The notes: generated by a model not told the origin, from the sequence alone. Shown: positions 1 to 6,317, numbered from the stretch's first letter. The stretch is DNA of 8,191 nt from Bacteroidota bacterium (GCA_023386855.1 JAEWIW010000174.1:1-8191); one strand, 5' to 3'. Made by a program: numbers and translations.

Positions 1-590
1 CCACTAATGCTCTTGCCCGCGAACTCAATACCCGTGCGGCTTCCGTCACTGACATGCTAAAGAAGCTGAAAGAGCAGAAATTATTGATCTATGAAAAATA
101 CCAGGGTGTACGCCTCACCGCCGAAGGAAGAAAGGTGGCGGTACAGATCATTCGAAAACATCGCCTATGGGAATATTTCCTTGTAGAGAAGCTGCATTTT
201 GGCTGGGAAGAAGTGCATGATGTTGCAGAGGAACTGGAACATATCAGCAGCAAGAAACTGGTGGACCGGCTCGATGAGTATCTTGGCTTTCCCACCACCG
301 ATCCTCATGGTGATCCTATCCCTGATATCAATGGAAAGTTCACTGCCCGGAAAAGTATCAGCCTGATGGAAGTGGAATTGAACAAACCTGCCGTGGTAAC
401 CAGTATCAGCGATCAATCGCCCGAAATGCTCGACCTCCTTAAACATAAAGAGATCACCCTGGGAACCCGTATGGAAGTCAAAAAGAAATTTGCCTTCGAC
501 AATTCAATTGAAGTAAGAATAAAGAACAGGGCCCCGATCACCATCAGTGAAGCAGTGGCCAATAATGTTTTTGTAAGCTATGAATCATAA
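1..590 (+). CDS. mntR: DtxR/MntR-family metal-dependent transcriptional regulator, 5' end missing
   Basis: This is a Mn/Fe-responsive repressor of the DtxR family. The reading frame is open from base 3, so the gene begins upstream of the window; the methionine at 54 lies inside the helix-turn-helix (ARELNTRAASVTDMLKKL) and is not the start. About 195 residues are visible, with perhaps 20-25 missing. The order is winged HTH, helical metal-binding/dimerisation domain, then an SH3/FeoA-like C-terminal domain from about base 360. Counting from the Met at 54, the likely metal ligands are H36, E40, H55, E59, E62 and H63. The position equivalent to Cys102 of DtxR is Glu (E59), as in MntR-type, manganese-selective members. 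It overlaps the downstream Nramp transporter by 11 bp, which fits metal-responsive control of that importer. Family assignment is firm; Mn rather than Fe specificity is inferred. Confidence 0.9.
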   Translation, partial: TNALARELNTRAASVTDMLKKLKEQKLLIYEKYQGVRLTAEGRKVAVQIIRKHRLWEYFLVEKLHFGWEEVHDVAEELEHISSKKLVDRLDEYLGFPTTDPHGDPIPDINGKFTARKSISLMEVELNKPAVVTSISDQSPEMLDLLKHKEITLGTRMEVKKKFAFDNSIEVRIKNRAPITISEAVANNVFVSYES

Positions 591-2466
591 ATCATCTTCC
601 GAAACTTCGCTTAGCGAAGTGCATGAATCCATAGATACTTCCGGGAGCAAAACCGGCTTTAAAAAGATCTTTGCCTTCTTCGGGCCGGCATACCTGGTTA
701 GTGTGGGCTATATGGATCCCGGCAACTGGGCCACCGACCTTGCAGGGGGCAGCAAATTTGGTTATGCCCTGATCTGGGTGCTGCTCATGAGTAATATCAT
801 GGCCTTGCTTCTTCAAAGCCTCAGTGCAAGGCTGGGCATCGTTCGAAAAAGAGATCTGGCGCAGGCTAACCGTGAAACTTATCCCCGTCCTGTTAACTTC
901 GTCCTTTACCTTCTTGCAGAAGTGGCCATTGCCGCAACCGACCTTGCAGAAGTACTGGGCATGGCCATCGGTATTCACCTGCTTACTGGCATTCCGCTGA
1001 TATGGGGCGTTGCCATCACTGTTCTTGATACTTTCCTGCTGCTTTTTCTTCAGCGTTATGGGATGCGTAAAATGGAAGCATTCATCATTGCACTGGTAGC
1101 CATTGTAGGTTTTTCCTTTCTTGCCCAGATCATTTTAGCGAAGCCTGATATGGGAGAAGTGGTAAAAGGTTTCATCCCCACTTTCCCCACCGATGAAGCT
1201 CTGTATATCGCAATCGGTATCATTGGCGCCACCGTGATGCCCCATAACCTTTACCTGCATTCGGCCCTCGTACAAACACGCAAGATCAAAAAAACAAGCG
1301 CGGGTATCCGGCAGGCACTGAAGTGGAATTTTATCGATTCCACCATTGCACTTAACATCGCTTTCCTCGTGAATGCAGCCATCCTTGTCCTGGCTGCAAC
1401 GGTTTTTTTCAAGTCGGGCAGAACCGATGTTGCTGAAATTAAGGAAGCGCATACTTTATTATCGGCCTTCCTGGGATCAGAACTCGCTCCCATCCTTTTT
1501 GCTATTGCCCTTATCGCGGCAGGACAAAGCTCTACTGTTACAGGAACCCTGGCCGGCCAGATCGTGATGGAAGGATACCTGCGTCTCAGGATCAACCCCA
1601 TGATCCGCAGGCTGATCACTCGACTGGTAGCCATCATACCCGCATTCCTGGTCATCTATCTTTTTGGCGATGACGAGGTAGACAGCCTGCTTGTTTTCAG
1701 CCAGGTGATCCTCAGCATGCAGCTTGGCTTCGCCGTGATACCACTAATTCATTTTGTGAGCGATCGCAAAACCATGGGTGAATTCACTATTGGAAAGATC
1801 ACCCAATTCTTTTCATGGGTCATCGCTGCACTGCTGGTCTATCTCAACATTCGACTGCTGGTCAATGAAGCCACACCTGTATTTGAACACCCGGGGCTGA
1901 CCGTTGGAAAAATATTTATTCTGCTGGGAGCAGGCCTCTTTGGCCTCCTGCTTGCCTTCATTGTGTTCTATCCATGGCTGGCCAGGCAGAAAGAAAGAGC
2001 ATCCATTGAAATACATAAGAAAATGGCCGATAAAAAACTGATGATCCAAAAGCCCGAATTCCGCCGCGTTGCCGTAGCCCTGGAGTTCAGTAATTATGAT
2101 GAAAAACTTATTTCCGCAGCTATTGGACAGGGTTCTATCGACAGCACTTATATTCTTGTGCACGTAGTTGAAAGCGCATCGGCTGTGCTGCATGGACAAC
2201 AGTCGGCTGATTATGAAACTGACCAGGACTGGCAAAAAATGGAATCCTACCTTAACCAGTTAAGAGCGTTGCACCTGAATGCAGAAGGTTTTCTTGGATT
2301 TAAGGTAAGGGCGAAAGAAATCGCACGCATTGTAAAAGAACAAAAGGCCGATATGCTGGTGATCGGGGCACATGGACATAGTGGAATGAAAGATTGGATC
2401 TATGGTGAAACCATCAATAGTGTTCGACATGAACTGAAAATACCGGTGCTGATCATCAACCTGTGA
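580..2466 (+). CDS. mntH: Nramp-family Mn(II)/Fe(II) transporter with C-terminal universal stress (UspA) domain
   Basis: This is a proton-coupled divalent metal importer of the inner membrane. Residues 1-28 are hydrophilic; residues from about 30 to 470 hold roughly twelve hydrophobic helices. TM1 carries the Nramp signature D46-P-G-N49 and TM6 carries M220-P-H-N223. Both give the canonical Asp, Asn and Met metal ligands of Mn/Fe-type Nramps rather than of Mg or Al variants. At 628 residues it is much longer than a bare MntH (about 410-450), because residues ~494-628 form a UspA-like nucleotide-binding fold. There the G-2x-G-9x-G spacing is kept (G596, G599, G609), but Glu follows the last Gly where Ser/Thr is usual. 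The ATG at 580 lies inside the end of the regulator gene, with no clear Shine-Dalgarno, suggesting translational coupling. No later Met precedes TM1, supporting this start. The Usp tail may gate transport by nucleotide or stress state (inference). Confidence 0.93.
   Translation: MNHKSSSETSLSEVHESIDTSGSKTGFKKIFAFFGPAYLVSVGYMDPGNWATDLAGGSKFGYALIWVLLMSNIMALLLQSLSARLGIVRKRDLAQANRETYPRPVNFVLYLLAEVAIAATDLAEVLGMAIGIHLLTGIPLIWGVAITVLDTFLLLFLQRYGMRKMEAFIIALVAIVGFSFLAQIILAKPDMGEVVKGFIPTFPTDEALYIAIGIIGATVMPHNLYLHSALVQTRKIKKTSAGIRQALKWNFIDSTIALNIAFLVNAAILVLAATVFFKSGRTDVAEIKEAHTLLSAFLGSELAPILFAIALIAAGQSSTVTGTLAGQIVMEGYLRLRINPMIRRLITRLVAIIPAFLVIYLFGDDEVDSLLVFSQVILSMQLGFAVIPLIHFVSDRKTMGEFTIGKITQFFSWVIAALLVYLNIRLLVNEATPVFEHPGLTVGKIFILLGAGLFGLLLAFIVFYPWLARQKERASIEIHKKMADKKLMIQKPEFRRVAVALEFSNYDEKLISAAIGQGSIDSTYILVHVVESASAVLHGQQSADYETDQDWQKMESYLNQLRALHLNAEGFLGFKVRAKEIARIVKEQKADMLVIGAHGHSGMKDWIYGETINSVRHELKIPVLIINL
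604..620. repeat. 17-bp near-perfect palindrome inside the 5' end of mntH
   Basis: ACTTCGCT-T-AGCGAAGT: two perfect 8-bp arms around a single central T, spanning codons ~9-14 of mntH and starting 24 bases after its ATG. In mRNA it would form a 7-bp stem with a TTA loop. It could affect translation coupled to the upstream regulator gene, be a protein-binding site, or be a dispersed palindrome that landed in a tolerant N-terminal tail. It does not look like known MntR operators that I can recall. Confidence 0.6.
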
Positions 2467-2498
2467 TCAAAGCCATCAATGATCAAAGCCATCATTGA
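2464..2498. repeat. 16-bp tandem direct repeat forming a hairpin just after mntH
   Basis: TGATCAAAGCCATCAA (2464-2479) is followed at once by TGATCAAAGCCATCAT (2480-2495), 15 of 16 bases identical; the first copy contains the mntH stop codon. The junction also creates an inverted repeat, TCAATGAT (2476-2483), a 7-nt loop and ATCATTGA (2491-2498). No T-run follows directly; the nearest is at about 2524-2531. It is at best a weak or factor-assisted 3' end signal for mntH. Confidence 0.55.
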
Positions 2499-2529
2499 CC
2501 ATCGACCCAGTCCCATAAGAACTTATTTT

Positions 2530-2583
2530 TTCCTCAGCATAAGATGTTTCAGCCTGCTGAAGGTTTCCGGTTTGAGGTGAAGA
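2530..2583 (-). pseudogene. Duplicated remnant of the 3' end of a Crp/Fnr gene
   Basis: Bases 2535-2583 match 2597-2645, the 3' end of the adjacent regulator gene, at 47 of 49 positions with an offset of 62 bp. Read on the minus strand this copy encodes LHLKPETFSRLKHLMLRKK and then a stop. That is a second version of the recognition-helix tail, out of frame with the intact gene's own stop. It is either a recent local tandem duplication or the last vestige of a third tandem paralogue. It has no start codon or upstream domain and is not expected to be expressed on its own. Confidence 0.65.
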
Positions 2584-2584
2584 G

Positions 2585-3193
2585 CTAACTCTTCTTCAGC
2601 ATAAGGTGTTTCAGCCTGCTGAAGGTTTCCGGTTTGATGTGAAGATAGGATGCTAATATTTTCTGTGGCACCCGCTGCAGCATATGCGGGTGCTGTTCCA
2701 TATAATCAAGAAAACGTTCGCGGGTTGTTTTTTTCAAGAGGTTGTAATAACGCATGTCCTTCTTCACAAACATATCGGCAAGCATTGACCTGGCGATCTT
2801 TTCTGCCGAAGGCATTTCATTCAACAGCATTTGCACATTACTAAAACTAATACTAACTAATACAGATGGTTCAATGGATTCAATATATACTTCTGAAGGC
2901 TGACGAAGATGAAAGGATAATTCAGACTGTATAAGATGTCCTTCAGTGGCAAGCTGCATGGTGGTCTCTTTCTTCCCTGACACCACAAATTTTCTCACCA
3001 ACCCTGTCGCCACAAGGTTCAAATAATCTTCCATCTCTCCTTTTTCCAGGATAATTGTTTTGCGGGGAAAACTCCTGTATTCCAGCACCTGCCCTAGCCT
3101 GCGCAGGTCATCTTTTGATACGGAAACAAAGCGTTTCAAAAATTGGTCAACTGAATCAAACTGCTGGCTGTTATCTATTTTCTGGTCAGGCAT
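2585..3193 (-). CDS. Crp/Fnr-family transcriptional regulator (paralogue 1, downstream gene)
   Basis: This is a cytoplasmic one-component regulator of 202 residues, slightly shorter than classical Crp. Residues ~20-125 form a cyclic-nucleotide-binding-like beta barrel (GEMEDYLNLVATGLVRKF region), and residues ~155-199 form a Crp-type HTH with VPQKILASYLHIKPETFSRL as the DNA-reading part. The phosphate-binding cassette with the conserved Arg of cAMP-binding proteins is not recognisable (QPSEVYIES lies in its place), and there is no Cys cluster for an Fe-S centre. The ligand is therefore unknown and probably not cAMP. Its ATG overlaps the stop of the upstream paralogue by 8 bp (ATGCCTGA), implying one mRNA with translational coupling. 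The HTH is almost identical to the neighbour's. The target genes cannot be told from the sequence. Confidence 0.88.
   Translation of the reverse strand: MPDQKIDNSQQFDSVDQFLKRFVSVSKDDLRRLGQVLEYRSFPRKTIILEKGEMEDYLNLVATGLVRKFVVSGKKETTMQLATEGHLIQSELSFHLRQPSEVYIESIEPSVLVSISFSNVQMLLNEMPSAEKIARSMLADMFVKKDMRYYNLLKKTTRERFLDYMEQHPHMLQRVPQKILASYLHIKPETFSRLKHLMLKKS
2592..2645 (-). repeat. Intact copy of the 3'-end duplication (within regulator paralogue 1)
   Basis: This is the second member of the direct repeat with 2530-2583. Over 2597-2645 it is 47/49 identical to that copy and encodes the last residues of the intact regulator (PETFSRLKHLMLKKS). The two copies lie in the same orientation, 62 bp apart. 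Confidence 0.65.
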
Positions 3194-3779
3194 CGGAATT
3201 CATCATGTTTACATTGAAAGAATGTTTTAACCTGCTGAAGGTTTCAGGTTGAATATGCAGGTAGGAAGCCAGGATTTTTTGAGGAACTCGACTTACAAGG
3301 TTACCATGCCGGCTGATAAAAAGATTAAGCCGTTCAATGGTGGAAAGCTGCACCAGTTCAAGTTCCCAGCGTTCTTTATCAAGCATTAGTTTTGTCAGCA
3401 TCATTCTTCCAAGCTGTTCCCATTTTTTATCAATGGTAAAAAGTTCTTCCACTGCATTCTTACTGAAGGAAAGAAATGTGGTAGGTTCAATGGTCTCCAC
3501 ATAATAATGCGAAGGACTGCCCGAAAGAAATGAATCAGAAGCACAGACCAGGTCACCTTCCTGTGCGATCTGTGTAACCATCTCTTCATTATTATGCCTG
3601 AAATATTTTTTTACCAGCCCTTTCACCACGAAATTCAGGAACTGTTCTTCCTCGCCTTCATAAGTTAGTATGATCTTTTTGTCGAAGTTTCTTCGCTGTC
3701 CCAGCAGCATCAATGTATCAATGTCGGCGGGACTTACCATAATATATCCTGACAAAAAATTCCTGATCACTCTCTCCAT
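3186..3779 (-). CDS. Crp/Fnr-family transcriptional regulator (paralogue 2, first gene of pair)
   Basis: This 197-residue cytoplasmic regulator has the same plan as its downstream neighbour. Residues ~15-115 are a cNMP-binding-like sensor barrel and residues ~147-187 a Crp-type winged HTH. The 23 residues 165-187 differ from the neighbour at one position (HIQPETF versus HIKPETF), while the sensor domains are clearly diverged. The Arg-containing cAMP phosphate cassette is not evident (SGSPSHYYVET in its place), so the effector is unknown. It is the promoter-proximal gene of the pair, and its stop overlaps the next start by 8 bp. A 9-bp-arm inverted repeat lies directly before its ATG, a natural place for autoregulation. 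It is divergent from isocitrate dehydrogenase, with 161 bp between the starts. Such short, cAMP-motif-less Crp/Fnr proteins are common in Bacteroidota. Confidence 0.88.
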   Translation of the reverse strand: MERVIRNFLSGYIMVSPADIDTLMLLGQRRNFDKKIILTYEGEEEQFLNFVVKGLVKKYFRHNNEEMVTQIAQEGDLVCASDSFLSGSPSHYYVETIEPTTFLSFSKNAVEELFTIDKKWEQLGRMMLTKLMLDKERWELELVQLSTIERLNLFISRHGNLVSRVPQKILASYLHIQPETFSRLKHSFNVNMMNSDA

Positions 3780-3780
3780 G

Positions 3781-3815
3781 TTTGCAATATAGAAATAATA
3801 AAACTCTATTGCAAA
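3781..3815. promoter_or_regulatory. Inverted repeat abutting the start of the Crp/Fnr pair; candidate operator or leader hairpin
   Basis: TTTGCAATA (3781-3789) and TATTGCAAA (3807-3815) are perfect 9-bp inverted arms with a 17-bp A/T-rich spacer. The left arm sits one base before the minus-strand start codon (3777-3779). On the minus strand the far arm supplies TTTTG, and about 20 bases later TATATTGC is a loose match to TAnnTTTG, so the repeat could overlap a promoter with a very short leader. The arm spacing is wider than in a classical TGTGA-N6-TCACA Crp site. A role in autoregulation is inference. Confidence 0.4.
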
Positions 3816-3903
3816 ACCCCGGGAGGAGCCGGAAATGGCAATTGTACTGGCCTTAAGAGGCAGAATTTCAATCGGATGGCAAGGATACGAAGAATTTATG
3901 CCT

Positions 3904-3911
3904 TACTTTTG
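3904..3911 (+). promoter_or_regulatory. Candidate Bacteroidota -7 promoter element for icd
   Basis: TACTTTTG matches the Bacteroidota housekeeping -7 consensus TAnnTTTG exactly and ends 29 bases before the icd ATG, implying a 5' leader of about 20 nt. No convincing TTTG appears at the -33 position, so support comes from the -7 box and location only. Confidence 0.45.
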
Positions 3912-3940
3912 CGGACCTCGCATTTTTTAAAACAACTATC

Positions 3941-5173
3941 ATGAAGCAAAAAATCAAAGTAGCCAATCCGGTTGTGGAACTTGATGGTGATGAGATGACA
4001 CGGATTATCTGGAAATTTATCAAAGACAGGCTTATCCTGCCTTACCTTGATCTGGACATCAAGTATTTTGACCTGGGAATTGAATACCGGGATGAAACGA
4101 ATGACCAGGTTACGATTGATGCGGCGAATGCGATAAAGCAGTATGGTGTAGGTATCAAATGTGCCACTATAACACCAGATGAAGCAAGGGTAAAAGAATT
4201 TGGACTGAAGCAGATGTGGAAAAGCCCTAACGGTACCATCCGGAATATTCTTGATGGAACAGTTTTCAGGGAACCCATAGTGATTAAAAATATACCCCGA
4301 CTGGTGACCAACTGGACTGCACCTATTATTGTTGGTCGTCATGCATTCGGTGACCAGTACAGGGCTACCGATACCGTGATCAAAGGAAAGGGAAAACTAA
4401 CCATGACCTTTACTCCTGAAGATGGCGGAGAACCACAAACTTTTGAAGTATATAACTTCAAGGGTGATGGTGTTGCCATGAGTATGTACAATACCGATGA
4501 AAGTATTCGTGGTTTTGCAAGAAGCTGTTTCAATATGGCTTTGAGCAAGCAATGGCCCCTCTATCTTTCTACAAAAAATACCATCCTTAAGAAGTATGAT
4601 GGAAGGTTCAAGGATATTTTCGAAGAGATCTACCAGAATGAATTCCTTCAGAAATTTAAAGATGCAGGTATCGTATACGAACATCGCCTTATCGATGATA
4701 TGGTTGCCAGTGCACTGAAATGGAATGGCAATTTTGTATGGGCTTGTAAGAACTATGATGGAGATGTACAAAGCGATACAGTAGCGCAGGGATTTGGATC
4801 ACTGGGACTAATGACTTCCGTACTGGTAACTCCCGATGGAAAAACGCTTGAAGCAGAAGCTGCACATGGTACGGTAACCCGCCATTACCGCGAGCACCAG
4901 GCTGGCCGTCCTACTTCTACCAATCCAATTGCCTCCATTTTCGCGTGGACCAGGGGACTGGCATTCAGGGGAAAGCTGGATGGAAACCAGGAGCTGATTG
5001 ATTTTGCAGAAACCCTGGAAAAGGTTTGTATCGAAACCGTGGAAAGCGGCAAGATGACCAAGGACCTTGCTATCTGTGTTCATGGAAATAAAGTTACTGC
5101 AGGTAAGGATTACCTGAATACCGAGGAATTCCTAGATGCCATCAATGAGAATTTGCAGGCAAAGATGAAGTAA
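3941..5173 (+). CDS. icd: NADP-dependent isocitrate dehydrogenase (eukaryotic-type, homodimeric)
   Basis: This TCA-cycle enzyme converts isocitrate and NADP+ to 2-oxoglutarate, CO2 and NADPH in the cytoplasm. The 410-residue protein is collinear with the human IDH1/IDH2 subfamily (about 410-450) rather than with E. coli Icd. Visible landmarks are ATITPDE at ~75-81, the substrate-binding KSPNGTIRN (S95, R101), R110, and [12 protein letters not shown] (R133, Y140). K212 lies in [16 protein letters not shown], the metal-binding Asp residues are in DD (252-253) and NYDGDVQSD (D275, D279), and the NADP-contacting GTVTRHY (R314, H315) follows. All catalytic positions are present, so it should be active. 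It appears monocistronic, with a candidate -7 box just upstream and a T-rich terminator just downstream. The ATG at 3941 begins a standard N-terminus, with no organelle-like extension. Confidence 0.97.
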   Translation: MKQKIKVANPVVELDGDEMTRIIWKFIKDRLILPYLDLDIKYFDLGIEYRDETNDQVTIDAANAIKQYGVGIKCATITPDEARVKEFGLKQMWKSPNGTIRNILDGTVFREPIVIKNIPRLVTNWTAPIIVGRHAFGDQYRATDTVIKGKGKLTMTFTPEDGGEPQTFEVYNFKGDGVAMSMYNTDESIRGFARSCFNMALSKQWPLYLSTKNTILKKYDGRFKDIFEEIYQNEFLQKFKDAGIVYEHRLIDDMVASALKWNGNFVWACKNYDGDVQSDTVAQGFGSLGLMTSVLVTPDGKTLEAEAAHGTVTRHYREHQAGRPTSTNPIASIFAWTRGLAFRGKLDGNQELIDFAETLEKVCIETVESGKMTKDLAICVHGNKVTAGKDYLNTEEFLDAINENLQAKMK

Positions 5174-5186
5174 TGATATTAATAAT

Positions 5187-5221
5187 AAGCCCGGCCCCTC
5201 CCCTGTGGTGGGGCTTTTTTT
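5187..5221 (+). terminator. Rho-independent terminator of icd
   Basis: A GC-rich hairpin lies 14 bases after the icd stop: AAGCCC (5187-5192) pairs with GGGCTT (5211-5216), with alternative inner pairing GCCCC (5194-5198)/GGGGC (5210-5214). It runs straight into seven T residues (5215-5221). Confidence 0.8.
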
Positions 5222-5232
5222 ATTGTATAAAA

Positions 5233-5262
5233 CAAATAACCCCGTTTGAACGGGGTTATTTG
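5233..5262. terminator. Perfect 14-bp-arm hairpin, likely terminator between convergent genes
   Basis: CAAATAACCCCGTT (5233-5246), TG, AACGGGGTTATTTG (5249-5262): perfect 14-bp arms. On the minus strand it is followed by TTTTAT, so it best serves as a backup terminator for leftward transcription, shielding icd from antisense read-through. On the plus strand no T-run follows, but it sits just behind the icd terminator. Confidence 0.7.
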
Positions 5263-5310
5263 GATCCATTGGATCATCGTCTTTTTGATTCTCCGGCAAA
5301 ACAAGAATTA

Positions 5311-5336
5311 AAGCCATCCTGGGAACAGGACGGCCT
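5311..5336 (-). terminator. Terminator-like hairpin of the small lipoprotein gene
   Basis: On the minus strand an 11-bp stem forms (core GCCGTCCTG / CAGGATGGC, loop TTCC), closed by two G-U pairs. On the plus strand those two positions would be A-C mismatches, so the structure favours leftward RNA. A moderately U-rich tail (TTTAATTCTTGTTTT) follows. It begins about 30 bases after the lipoprotein stop codon. Confidence 0.65.
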
Positions 5337-5366
5337 CTAACGATTGCTTGCCATATGAAAAAAAAC

Positions 5367-5552
5367 TTAGTGCTTGGTTGTATCTACAGATACTCCAGTA
5401 GTATCAACAGTTACTGCGCTAGTGTCTACAGTTGTAGCAGTAGTATCAACAGTTACAGTTGTTGTTGTGTCTACAGTTGCATCAGTTGCTTCAGAATTGT
5501 CGTTGCAGGCTACGAATCCAGCGATAGCCAAAACTAACATCAGCTTTTTCAT
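5367..5552 (-). CDS. Small Thr/Asp/Val-rich repeat lipoprotein
   Basis: This 61-residue predicted lipoprotein has a start MKKLMLVLAIAGFVAC that forms a short lipoprotein signal peptide. The lipobox is FVAC and the lipidated Cys is residue 16. The mature part, about 46 residues, is low complexity: VDTT or VDTS occurs repeatedly (VDTTTTVTVDTT, TTVDTSAVTVDTT, VSVDTT), giving an acidic, hydroxyl-rich, probably unstructured chain tethered to a membrane. At DNA level the repeats show as near copies 42-45 bp apart, for example 5396-5414 and 5438-5456. The function is unknown; tiny lipoproteins with Asp/Thr-rich tails are frequent in Bacteroidota. The signal peptide and the minus-strand-specific hairpin downstream support this strand over the Ser/Val-rich antisense frames. 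It is divergent from the sigma operon, with 195 bp between starts. It might be an envelope spacer or a repeat-expansion product. Confidence 0.75.
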   Translation of the reverse strand: MKKLMLVLAIAGFVACNDNSEATDATVDTTTTVTVDTTATTVDTSAVTVDTTGVSVDTTKH

Positions 5553-5584
5553 GTTCCGTGATTTGTTTGTTTAATGAATGATTT

Positions 5585-5596
5585 GGTATTTATACC
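5585..5596. promoter_or_regulatory. Small palindrome in the divergent lipoprotein/sigma intergenic region
   Basis: GGTAT-TT-ATACC is a perfect inverted repeat 33-44 bases upstream of the lipoprotein start, in the 195-bp region that must hold both divergent promoters. No convincing full TTTG/TAnnTTTG promoter could be fixed on either strand here. An operator role is speculative. Confidence 0.2.
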
Positions 5597-5735
5597 CCTT
5601 CTTAGAAAAGGTAACCTCGGGTTTATAAAAAAAATTATACTTTTTTTGGCTCCTCCTTAAAATTGCCATGAAAATGAGAAAATATGCTTCAATTTGCATG
5701 CTTTGGGTTACTTTCTCCACAGAAACGTATTAAAT

Positions 5736-5740
5736 AAAGG
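5736..5740 (+). promoter_or_regulatory. Shine-Dalgarno-like AAAGG supporting the GTG start of the sigma factor
   Basis: AAAGG ends 7 bases before the GTG at 5748. An in-frame TAG at 5742-5744 blocks any earlier start, and the next in-frame Met (residue 32) would remove part of sigma region 2. The GTG is therefore the only sensible start. Confidence 0.5.
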
Positions 5741-5747
5741 TTAGCAA

Positions 5748-6317
5748 GTGAAATCAGATCTTAGCGACACAAGGTTATTGGAAGGGCTGGCAAAGAACGA
5801 AAGAGAGTCGATCGAAACCATTTATGGCAGGCATTATAATATGGTTCAATCACTTGTGGTCAATAACAATGGTGACAATGATGAAGCCCGGGATATTTTC
5901 CAGGAAACCATGATTGTTCTGTATGAAAAGGCCCGATCTGGTTCATTTGAACTGAATTGCCAGTTAAAGACCTATATATATTCAGTCAGCCGGCGTTTAT
6001 GGTTAAAGCGGTTGCAGCATATGCAGCGCTATGTACCGGATATTCATGGAAGGGAAGAACCAGTGGCAGTAGAAGAGGACCTGGAAGTGCACGAGCAGAA
6101 GAACCTTGAGTTCCAGACCATGGAAAAAGCATTGGCCGGTCTTGGGGAACCCTGTAAAAGTCTTTTGGAAGCCTTTTATATCCAGAAAAGAAATATGACC
6201 GATATAGCATCCAGCTTCGGTTATACCAATTCTGATAATGCCAAGAACCAGAAGTACAAATGCCTGATGCGGTTGAAGAAATTATTTTTTACAGAAATTA
6301 AAACAGAGCGTGATTAA
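5748..6317 (+). CDS. ECF-type sigma-70 family RNA polymerase sigma factor
   Basis: This 189-residue alternative sigma factor redirects RNA polymerase to a regulon. Sigma region 2 spans ~23-95, with the core-binding/-10 segment around DEARDIFQETMIVLYEKA and the helix KTYIYSVSRRLWLKRLQ. An acidic linker lies at ~100-120, and region 4 spans ~130-180 (EPCKSLLEAFYIQKRNMTDIASSFGY then NSDNAKNQKYKCLMRLKKL). The NAKNQKYKCL end of region 4 is typical of a Bacteroidota ECF group. There is no region 1.1 or 3, as expected for ECF factors. It starts with GTG. Its stop TAA overlaps the ATG of the next gene by one base (TAATG at 6315-6319), so the two proteins are probably made in coupled amounts, as for sigma/anti-sigma pairs. 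The regulon and stimulus are unknown. Confidence 0.92.
   Translation: MKSDLSDTRLLEGLAKNERESIETIYGRHYNMVQSLVVNNNGDNDEARDIFQETMIVLYEKARSGSFELNCQLKTYIYSVSRRLWLKRLQHMQRYVPDIHGREEPVAVEEDLEVHEQKNLEFQTMEKALAGLGEPCKSLLEAFYIQKRNMTDIASSFGYTNSDNAKNQKYKCLMRLKKLFFTEIKTERD

Noticed and set aside
54..590. Methionine at 54 as the start of the metalloregulator
   Set aside because: It lies within the helix-turn-helix; the frame is open to the window edge and the upstream residues match the DtxR HTH.
1251..2235. Long minus-strand frames within mntH
   Set aside because: They lie opposite well-conserved Nramp and Usp coding sequence and resemble no protein family.
3780..3940. Riboswitch or small RNA in the divergent regulator/icd spacer
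   Set aside because: Only one inverted repeat and one promoter-like box are visible; no conserved aptamer pattern was recognised.
5132..5317. Minus-strand 61-residue frame across the end of icd
   Set aside because: It runs through the terminator hairpins and antisense to icd; composition and position indicate a chance frame.
5355..5574. Two plus-strand Ser/Val/Cys-rich frames opposite the small lipoprotein
   Set aside because: They are antisense readings of the VDT repeat; the minus strand has a signal peptide, lipobox and a matching terminator.
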